Below are positions 1 through 6,256 of a DNA stretch of 6,256 nucleotides, piece after piece. How positions within the stretch are numbered: position 1 is the first letter of the stretch; each line of letters starts with the position of its first letter. The notes beneath the pieces were generated by a model, which was not told where the DNA came from, did no database searches, and saw only the letters and a list, made by a program, of their open reading frames with translations. The DNA lies in assembly GCA_021849525.1 (NCBI GenBank), contig JAJZSS010000109.1, forward strand, positions 1 to 6,256, written 5' to 3'. This DNA is from Chloroflexota bacterium. GTDB taxonomy: Bacteria > Chloroflexota > Anaerolineae > Anaerolineales > UBA4823. A program made the translations under genes and the position numbers.

Positions 1-1
1 G

Positions 2-40
2 GGCCAGGGTGGCGGGATCGCACGAAATCTAAATGAGCTA
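2..40 (-). pseudogene. In-frame continuation of the methyltransferase behind two TAG codons
   Basis: Reading on past the stop at 38-40 in the same frame gives L-I-stop-I-S-C-D-P-A-T-L-A, and the window then ends. ISCDPATLA is the hallmark catalytic-cysteine motif of the TrmA/RlmD family, normally preceded by a tyrosine (Y-[VI]-S-C-[DN]-P-A-T-L-A-R-D). The second TAG (29-31) sits exactly at that tyrosine. The Cys would be codon 369, 27 residues after the Asp of DPPR, which fits the spacing usual in the family. The gene therefore extends off the left edge, interrupted by codons 363 and 366 as TAG and with no frameshift. It may be a pseudogene, a sequencing error or, less likely, amber readthrough. 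Confidence 0.85.
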
Positions 41-1126
41 GGGCGATGACAGGTGGATGAGATGATCGATCACGACCGGAGCGAGGCCAGCGCGGGGTGG
101 ATCGACCAGGACCGCCTGTGGGTGGAAGTCCAGAGCAGGCAGGGCTTGCTCGACGGTGGATTCATAGATCGAGACATGGTCGAATTCGTCAAGATTAAAC
201 GCGAAACCCTCGACGGCGCTGGCAGAGCTTTCGACGCCGACCAGCTCGGCGCAGCGCGGGGCGAGGAAGGCGCTGAACAGCCCGACGCCGCAATAGAGAT
301 CGAGGACTGAATCACCGGGCTTCAACGCCAGTGAGTCTAAGACATGTTCGACCATGCGGCCGGCGACGCCTGGATTAGTCTGGAAGAAAGAGGCGGCAGA
401 GACGCGAAATACACGGCCCAGGATTTCCATGGGCAGGCTATCCCCGCCGGCCAGAACGGCAGCGCCCGCCGGGCCGAGGTGAACGGCGGTGAGATCCAGC
501 TCTTCGAGGCTGAATTCGGGCAGGGACGGATCGCCGCTTTCCAGGATCAGCTGGACTTCCTCGTCCACCCCGCAGCGTAAGCCGACGCGATCCAGACCGG
601 CACCGGCTTCAAACTCCATCTGGGGCCAGATCGCATTCAGGGCTGGCTGAGGGAGGTGACATTCCTGGATGGGGAGGACTGTGGTGGACTGGGCACGATG
701 AAAGCCCAGGCGACCATCCGGGGCGAGGTGGAACTGGATGTAATTGCGGTAATTGAACGGCTCGGGGGAGAGGACAGGCTCGAGCTGAGGGACGGACGCC
801 AGCCCGCCAATGCGCTGGAGCTGCTCGCTCAGGATGGCGGCTTTGGCTGCCAGCTGGCGTTCGTAAGGCAGGTGCTGGTAGTGGCAACCGCCGCAGACGC
901 CAAAATGGGCGCAGCGCGGCGCAATTCGCTCGGGAGAGGGGCGTAGTAACTCGATAATCTGGCCGCGAGCAAAGCCGCGGCGCTGCTCGATCAGGCGAAT
1001 ACGCCCAATCTCGCCGGGCAGGACAAAGGGCGTAAACACCGCCCGGCAGTCCGGCAGGCGGCCCATGGCGTCGCCGCCATAAGCGAGACTGGTGAATTCT
1101 ATTTCAAAAGTTTCTGTATCAGGCAT
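38..1126 (-). CDS. TrmA/RlmD-family RNA 5-methyluridine methyltransferase, prematurely stopped
   Basis: This is a SAM-dependent enzyme that in its family methylates carbon 5 of a uridine in 23S rRNA or tRNA. Seen: an N-terminal TRAM-like domain (about residues 3-60); the Fe-S cluster cysteines C72-x5-C78-x2-C81, with the fourth probably C156; the FFQTN motif; the SAM-binding motif VLDLYCGVGLF (274-284); and the DPPR motif (342-345). The ATG at 1124-1126 is chosen because TRAM homology begins right after it; the Met at 1174 would add 16 unrelated residues and run through the promoter region. The frame ends at a TAG (38-40) after 362 codons, before the motif carrying the family's catalytic cysteine. 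That motif follows in the same frame after a second TAG, so the product as written should be catalytically dead. RlmD is the best-known relative, but the true target (RlmD, RlmC or TrmA type) cannot be told from sequence. Family assignment is very sure; functionality is doubtful. Confidence 0.9.
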   Translation of the reverse strand: MPDTETFEIEFTSLAYGGDAMGRLPDCRAVFTPFVLPGEIGRIRLIEQRRGFARGQIIELLRPSPERIAPRCAHFGVCGGCHYQHLPYERQLAAKAAILSEQLQRIGGLASVPQLEPVLSPEPFNYRNYIQFHLAPDGRLGFHRAQSTTVLPIQECHLPQPALNAIWPQMEFEAGAGLDRVGLRCGVDEEVQLILESGDPSLPEFSLEELDLTAVHLGPAGAAVLAGGDSLPMEILGRVFRVSAASFFQTNPGVAGRMVEHVLDSLALKPGDSVLDLYCGVGLFSAFLAPRCAELVGVESSASAVEGFAFNLDEFDHVSIYESTVEQALPALDFHPQAVLVDPPRAGLAPVVIDHLIHLSSP

Positions 1127-1161
1127 AATCCAGGTTACCCAGGCGAGCGGATCCGGCAGAC

Positions 1162-1190
1162 TTAGAACGCCCAATTTTACCAGCTATAAT
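1162..1190 (+). promoter_or_regulatory. Promoter of the lipoprotein gene, placed for a leaderless mRNA
   Basis: A perfect TATAAT lies at 1185-1190, with a poor -35 (TTAGAA, 1162-1167, three of six bases) at 17-base spacing. The ATG starts at 1197, the seventh base after the -10 box, which is where transcription normally begins. The mRNA would thus start at or next to the start codon. No Shine-Dalgarno sequence is needed, and none is seen beyond a short G-run that lies upstream of the expected transcript start. Confidence 0.6.
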
Positions 1191-1203
1191 GGGGGCATGC
1201 GAA
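1174..1203 (-). promoter_or_regulatory. Possible promoter of the methyltransferase gene
   Basis: On the minus strand TAAAAT (1174-1179) matches the sigma-70 -10 box at five of six bases. TTCGCA (1198-1203), 18 bases further upstream, matches the -35 box at four of six. Transcription would begin near 1167 and give a leader of about 40 bases. It overlaps the lipoprotein promoter on the other strand, so the two would compete for polymerase. The evidence is motif only and the -35 is weak. Confidence 0.35.
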
Positions 1204-2780
1204 GAACCCGGATTGCAGCCCTGTTGGCTTTGGTTCTGCTGGCATGTGGAATTTTCCAGCCGGGGAGGCTGGATGCTGAGCGGCTGACTGCCACTATTAC
1301 GCCGGCGCCAGCCCTTGCTCCGACCGCGACGGCGTTCGCGACCCCGACGCCGCTTGACCGCCCAAGCGCAGGCCCAAGCGCTCCGCCCGAAAATGCAGAA
1401 CCCGCACAGGCTGAATTTCAGGTTCAGACCCACCCGGATGGGGCGTTGTACCCAGGCGACCAGGTGAGCTTCGAGATCATCCCCCTGGTCGAATTTGACA
1501 GCCGCGGCCAGCGCGCCAGTGTGAAAATTGTCGAACCTGTATCTCAGGAGATCGGGGAGGTCGAGTTTGGGCGGTATGGGATCGGGCAGCGAGCGCAGGC
1601 GACCCTGACCTGGGCCTGGGACACCCGTGATCTGCGAGCCGGGAGCTACACCCTGGAATTTGCCATCCTGCCGCGGGGACCGGTGTGGAGGCAGACGCTA
1701 GCGCTGCTGCCGGCTGAGCAGCGGCCTCAAGCGGAGGCAGTTTGGAAAGAAACTCGGACTGACTGCTGCGTGGTGCATTACATCAGCGGGACGGAAGTGG
1801 AGCGCGACCTGGAGCGATTAACCAAACTTCTCGATGAGCAAAGCCGCCTGGTAAGCGAACAGTTCGGGTTGAGCCTGGAGCAGCCGGTGGAGGTGACGCT
1901 GGCGCCGCGGGTACTGGGTCACGGCGGCTTTGCCAGCGACCGGATCACGATCTCATATCTTGACCGGCTGTATACCTCCAGCCATCTGGAGATGATTTTC
2001 CAGCACGAGCTGGTCCATATCTTTGATTCCCAGCTGGGAGGAGACCTGCGTCCGACGATGCTGGTGGAGGGGCTGGCGGTTTATCTGAGCGGGGGGCATT
2101 TCAAACCCGAGCCCCTGCTGGAGAGGGCGGCGGCGCTGCTGCCAGCCGAACCGGGCTGTATTGTCTGCGGGCTGGGCTGGTATATCCCACTGGCGGAACT
2201 GGCGGACGATTTTTATCTCACCCAGCACGAAGCCGGCTATCTCGAGGCGGCGGCGCTGGTGGAATTCCTGGTGGAGCGCTATGGCTGGGAAAGATTCAAT
2301 GCCTTTTACCGGGATATTCACCCCGACAGCAGCGGCAGCCAGGCGCGGGCAATGGACGCAGCCATGCAAACGCATTTTGAGCTCAGCCTGGCGGAGGTGG
2401 AGGCGCAATTTCAATCCCAATTAGCCCAGTCCGGTCTCTCGGGGCAGGGACCAGGGCTTGATCCGAAATGGGTGGCAGATGTGCGCCTGAGCGTGGAGTT
2501 TTACGACGCGGTGCGGCGCTACCAGCAGCGCTTCGACCCGGCGGCGTATTTCCGGACGGCATGGCTGCCGGATGTCGAAAAGATGCAGGAGGCTGGAATC
2601 ACAGCGGATTTCACGCGCCGGCCTGTGCGACCGGAAAACATCATTTTGGAAAACCTGTTGGCGGCAGCAGGTGATGCGCTGCAGGCCGGGGAATACGCTC
2701 AGGCGGAAGAGCGCCTGGAAAGCGTGCAATTCCTGCTCGATACGATCCCGGATGCGGCCGGCGCGCCTCAGGCGAACTGA
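1197..2780 (+). CDS. Lipoprotein with peptidase MA-like zinc metallopeptidase domain
   Basis: The predicted product is a 527-residue surface-anchored protein of unknown substrate. Seen: a type II signal peptide with basic start (MRRTR), hydrophobic core and lipobox LLAC, making C17 the lipidated residue; a Thr/Pro/Ala-rich linker to about residue 72; a probable beta-rich domain (about 74-171); then a peptidase region (about 190-410) with HELVH at 270-274 and a second Glu in EGLAVY (E291). HExxH followed 17 residues later by Glu is the gluzincin pattern, with two His and one Glu as zinc ligands, and resembles the peptidase MA-like family. A CxxC pair (C321, C324) follows. The C-terminal part (about 418-527) looks helical and TPR-like. 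The start at 1197 is preferred over the in-frame ATG at 1092 because it begins a perfect signal peptide and follows the promoter. The gene stands alone, divergent from the methyltransferase. Fold and catalytic type are fairly sure; biological role is unknown. Confidence 0.88.
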   Translation: MRRTRIAALLALVLLACGIFQPGRLDAERLTATITPAPALAPTATAFATPTPLDRPSAGPSAPPENAEPAQAEFQVQTHPDGALYPGDQVSFEIIPLVEFDSRGQRASVKIVEPVSQEIGEVEFGRYGIGQRAQATLTWAWDTRDLRAGSYTLEFAILPRGPVWRQTLALLPAEQRPQAEAVWKETRTDCCVVHYISGTEVERDLERLTKLLDEQSRLVSEQFGLSLEQPVEVTLAPRVLGHGGFASDRITISYLDRLYTSSHLEMIFQHELVHIFDSQLGGDLRPTMLVEGLAVYLSGGHFKPEPLLERAAALLPAEPGCIVCGLGWYIPLAELADDFYLTQHEAGYLEAAALVEFLVERYGWERFNAFYRDIHPDSSGSQARAMDAAMQTHFELSLAEVEAQFQSQLAQSGLSGQGPGLDPKWVADVRLSVEFYDAVRRYQQRFDPAAYFRTAWLPDVEKMQEAGITADFTRRPVRPENIILENLLAAAGDALQAGEYAQAEERLESVQFLLDTIPDAAGAPQAN

Positions 2781-2781
2781 A

Positions 2782-3036
2782 CTGAGGAGGTACAGGAGGG
2801 CGAAGGCTGCCGCCGGTGATAAGGATGTGACCGTAATTGGCGCGGCAAGCATCACCGAGCAATGAATCCAGGCAAGGCTGGCGGACGAGCTGCATATCGA
2901 CATTATGCTGGTGCTGTTAGATGGTGGTTTGTAGTTGTTTACAGAAACCGGGATGGAAGCGGTGCAATTAGAGTGAACGAAGGTGGTCGAGCTGCCGGTT
3001 GGCAGGACCCTCCTTGAGTTTCGCTTAGTGAAGTAG
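2782..3036 (+). pseudogene. 3' remnant of a dihydrofolate reductase/RibD-C-like gene
   Basis: Reading one fixed frame gives about 84 codons that look like the C-terminal half of a DHFR-fold, RibD C-terminal domain protein. Recognisable pieces are AAAGDKDVTVIGAASITEQ, then IQARLADELHIDIM, LVLLDGGL, LFTETGMEAVQLE and TKVVELPVGRT, ending LEFRLVK. Three stops interrupt it: TGA at 2863-2865 (family usually Cys), TAG at 2932-2934 and TGA at 2974-2976 (family usually Arg). The natural end is probably the TAG at 3034-3036. There is no start codon or N-terminal half; homology becomes clear from about 2800, right behind the lipoprotein stop codon. No frameshift is needed, so decay is by substitutions plus loss of the 5' part. 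The family call is from remembered motifs, not a search. Confidence 0.82.
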
Positions 3037-3062
3037 TTTTGCTGGCTGCTCGCTCCAAAATG

Positions 3063-3097
3063 AAAACACCGGCAGGTTTAGCTCCTGCCGGTGTTTT
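3063..3097. terminator. Bidirectional intrinsic terminator
   Basis: AAAACACCGGCAGG (3063-3076) pairs perfectly with CCTGCCGGTGTTTT (3084-3097) around a 7-base loop, giving a 14-bp stem with a GC-rich core. The A-run on one side and T-run on the other supply a short U-tract in both directions. The U-tract is only four bases on the plus strand; on the minus strand it is followed by a further ATTTT. It lies 25 bases past the FHA gene stop and just after the reductase remnant, so it insulates converging units. Confidence 0.88.
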
Positions 3098-3121
3098 GAA
3101 GGTCTAATGCTTACGGGCGGC

Positions 3122-3793
3122 TTATGGGCAGGTGTAGAACACGCCTGAAAGGAAGTCGAAGGGGGAGACGCAGTACAGGTCAAGGGCATCGAACGCCAAC
3201 AGGCCGGCACCAACAACGCACACCAGGACCAACAGGCAACCAACACCCACGATCCACTTCGTGCGGCTGTTTTTCTGGTCCACGTAATCTTCTTCGTAAA
3301 CTGGATCGGCAGGACCGGGCGGGATACCCTCGGGACGGGCCTGGCTGCTGTAGACTGGCGCCGGGGCAGGTGGGGGCGGGGAATAGGAGGGGGGTGGGTA
3401 ACTGGCGACAGGCTGAGGCACGGCTGCCGGCATGGCTGGCTCTGCCGCGCCGTGCGGCACCGAGGCGACTGTGGCATTGGGGTCGAACTGGGATAATTCG
3501 TAGGACAGGCTGACCGTCTCGCCCAGGAAGATCGTCTCGCCGGGACGCAGGAGATGGGGACCCATCAGGCGCTGCCCGTTGATGAAAGTACCGTTGGTCG
3601 ATCCGGTATCTTCGAGCTGGTAAAAGCCGCCCTGGATGAAAACCCGGGCGTGCTTGCGTGAAACTTCGGCGTCATTGATCACGATTGTGTTGTTGATATC
3701 CCGCCCGATCGTTAGCTCCGGCTGGAGCAGATCGAAAGTCTGCCCGGGGTTGGGGCCACTGCGCATGACCAGGCGATAGGATGATTCAGCCAT
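3122..3793 (-). CDS. FHA domain protein with C-terminal membrane anchor
   Basis: FHA domains bind phosphothreonine, and in bacteria they usually serve Ser/Thr kinase signalling. The 223-residue product has the FHA domain at about residues 5-102, with the canonical binding residues: G30-R31, S45-R46 and H48 in SRKHA, and N67-G68 plus N72 in STNGTFING. A Pro/Ala/Tyr-rich linker follows (about 105-165), then an acidic stretch (EEDY), a single hydrophobic helix (about 180-201) and a 22-residue tail with C208 and C222. The expected topology is FHA in the cytoplasm and the tail outside. The ATG at 3791-3793 is chosen for its strong ribosome site; an in-frame ATG at 3881-3883 lies upstream of the predicted transcription start. 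No kinase or phosphatase gene is in the window, so the partner is unknown. The gene is transcribed away from clpB and ends at a strong hairpin. Confidence 0.9.
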   Translation of the reverse strand: MAESSYRLVMRSGPNPGQTFDLLQPELTIGRDINNTIVINDAEVSRKHARVFIQGGFYQLEDTGSTNGTFINGQRLMGPHLLRPGETIFLGETVSLSYELSQFDPNATVASVPHGAAEPAMPAAVPQPVASYPPPSYSPPPPAPAPVYSSQARPEGIPPGPADPVYEEDYVDQKNSRTKWIVGVGCLLVLVCVVGAGLLAFDALDLYCVSPFDFLSGVFYTCP

Positions 3794-3797
3794 CTTT

Positions 3798-3803
3798 CCT
3801 CCT
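3798..3803 (-). promoter_or_regulatory. Ribosome binding site of the FHA gene
   Basis: AGGAGG on the minus strand, within GAGGAGGAAAG, lies four bases before the ATG at 3791-3793. It decides this start over the in-frame upstream ATG. Confidence 0.85.
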
Positions 3804-3885
3804 CGATGTTCCCCATGGTGTGGGGTACCCGTGTATGGGTTTATGATCCGCATTTTGGCGCTCATTGACCTGCCGAAACACATAT

Positions 3886-3914
3886 AGTGTAACGAGAATC
3901 GGGAGGCATGTCAA
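3886..3914 (-). promoter_or_regulatory. Sigma-70 type promoter of the FHA gene
   Basis: The minus strand reads TTGACA (3909-3914, perfect -35), 17 bases, then TACACT (3886-3891, four of six for -10). An A/T-rich block just upstream (about 3915-3930) could act as an UP element. Transcription would begin near 3879, giving a leader of about 85 bases. Confidence 0.75.
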
Positions 3915-3982
3915 TAAAAATTTTAGAAAATCAAGTAACCGTCAATAGACGTTCAGGTTAAGGGTTTTGTTCCAGATTCTCG
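3893..3982. repeat. Split 8-bp inverted repeat between divergent promoters
   Basis: CGAGAATC (3893-3900) lies in the spacer of the FHA promoter. Its exact reverse complement GATTCTCG (3975-3982) lies 20 bases upstream of the candidate clpB -35 box. The arms are 82 bp centre to centre. They could be paired operator half-sites, but an 8-bp match can also arise by chance. Confidence 0.3.
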
Positions 3983-4001
3983 GTAGGCCTCCAACGCAGC
4001 G

Positions 4002-4030
4002 TTAACAACCTGCTGATTTACTTCTAACAT
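4002..4030 (+). promoter_or_regulatory. Candidate promoter of clpB
   Basis: TTAACA (4002-4007, five of six for -35), a 17-base spacer, then TAACAT (4025-4030, four of six for -10). Transcription would begin near 4037, giving a leader of about 57 bases. A second -10-like TATAAA at 4066-4071 would start transcription almost on top of the ribosome site and is less likely. No CIRCE element (TTAGCACTC-N9-GAGTGCTAA) for HrcA control is present in 3794-4093. The rest of that interval shows no gene. Confidence 0.5.
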
Positions 4031-4080
4031 TCGCAGAGTAGACTTAGAGGAGCGGGAAAAGAAATTATAAATTTACCGGT

Positions 4081-4087
4081 GGAGGAG
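4081..4087 (+). promoter_or_regulatory. Ribosome binding site of clpB
   Basis: GGAGGAG sits six bases before the ATG at 4094. This supports the start, which also matches the usual ClpB N-terminus (M-x-x-x-K-[YF]-T). Confidence 0.85.
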
Positions 4088-4093
4088 TAAAAA

Positions 4094-6256
<2,163 letters not shown>

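Noticed and set aside
29..40. Pyrrolysine or other amber recoding in the methyltransferase
   Set aside because: Two TAGs three codons apart, one at a conserved Tyr, are not a known pattern of pyrrolysine use, and a TAG sits at the natural end of the reductase remnant; kept only as an outside possibility.
1127..1174. Longer methyltransferase start at 1174
   Set aside because: Adds 16 residues before the TRAM domain, has no ribosome site and covers the divergent promoter region.
1092..1196. Longer lipoprotein start at 1092
   Set aside because: Would bury the signal peptide 35 residues inside and overlap the methyltransferase gene; the ATG at 1197 follows a perfect -10 box.
1953..2420. 155-codon minus-strand frame inside the lipoprotein gene
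   Set aside because: Antisense to the conserved metallopeptidase domain; no recognisable protein features or ribosome site.
2421..2903. 160-codon minus-strand frame across the end of the lipoprotein gene
   Set aside because: Antisense shadow; the plus strand explains it as the lipoprotein C-terminus plus the reductase remnant.
3025..3477. 150-codon minus-strand frame overlapping the FHA gene in another frame
   Set aside because: Runs through the terminator hairpin and the Pro-rich linker of the FHA gene; its Arg/Pro/Ser-rich text is typical of an out-of-frame shadow.
3811..3825. Small hairpin CCCCA-TGGTG-TGGGG in the FHA leader as a possible regulatory RNA
   Set aside because: Only a 5-bp stem; too little structure and no known riboswitch core around it to support a call, although it lies close to the ribosome site.
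3794..3883. Longer FHA protein start at 3881-3883
   Set aside because: Lies upstream of the predicted transcription start near 3879 and lacks a ribosome site, whereas 3791-3793 has AGGAGG.
3794..4093. CIRCE or HAIR heat-shock operator upstream of clpB
   Set aside because: No TTAGCACTC/GAGTGCTAA or CTTGAGT/ACTCAAG pair is present on either strand.

Overview
The window is about 6.3 kb of moderately GC-rich bacterial chromosome with ordinary housekeeping-type genes. The Thermus-like ClpB, the lipoprotein with a Thr/Pro-rich linker and a zinc-peptidase domain, and the FHA protein with a proline-rich linker and one C-terminal membrane helix would fit a Chloroflexota (Anaerolineae-like) genome. 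That assignment is inference from protein style; nothing in the window proves it. No mobile element, tRNA, rRNA or CRISPR array was seen.

Layout from left to right. (1) Minus strand, 38-1126: a TrmA/RlmD-family 5-methyluridine RNA methyltransferase with TRAM domain, Fe-S cysteines and SAM motifs. It is cut short by two in-frame TAG codons just before the catalytic-cysteine motif, which is still legible in the same frame at 2-28. (2) 1127-1196: a 70-bp divergent promoter region. (3) Plus strand, 1197-2780: a lipoprotein with a gluzincin-type zinc peptidase domain, probably read from a leaderless mRNA because a perfect TATAAT ends 6 bases before its ATG. (4) Plus strand, 2782-3036: the decayed 3' end of a dihydrofolate-reductase/RibD-C-like gene with three internal stops. 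(5) 3063-3097: a perfect 14-bp hairpin that can terminate transcription from both sides. (6) Minus strand, 3122-3793: a tail-anchored FHA phosphothreonine-reader protein. (7) 3794-4093: a divergent control region with a strong promoter for the FHA gene and a plausible one for clpB. (8) Plus strand, 4094 to the window end: clpB, the Hsp100 disaggregase, 721 codons present and the C-terminus missing.

The genes do not form one operon. They are separate or divergent single units: RNA modification, a cell-surface peptidase, Ser/Thr-phosphorylation signalling and protein disaggregation. I found no clear undescribed multi-gene system. The most notable signals are two genes decayed by nonsense changes without frameshifts (the methyltransferase and the reductase remnant), on either side of an apparently intact lipoprotein gene, and the architecture of the FHA/clpB intergenic region.
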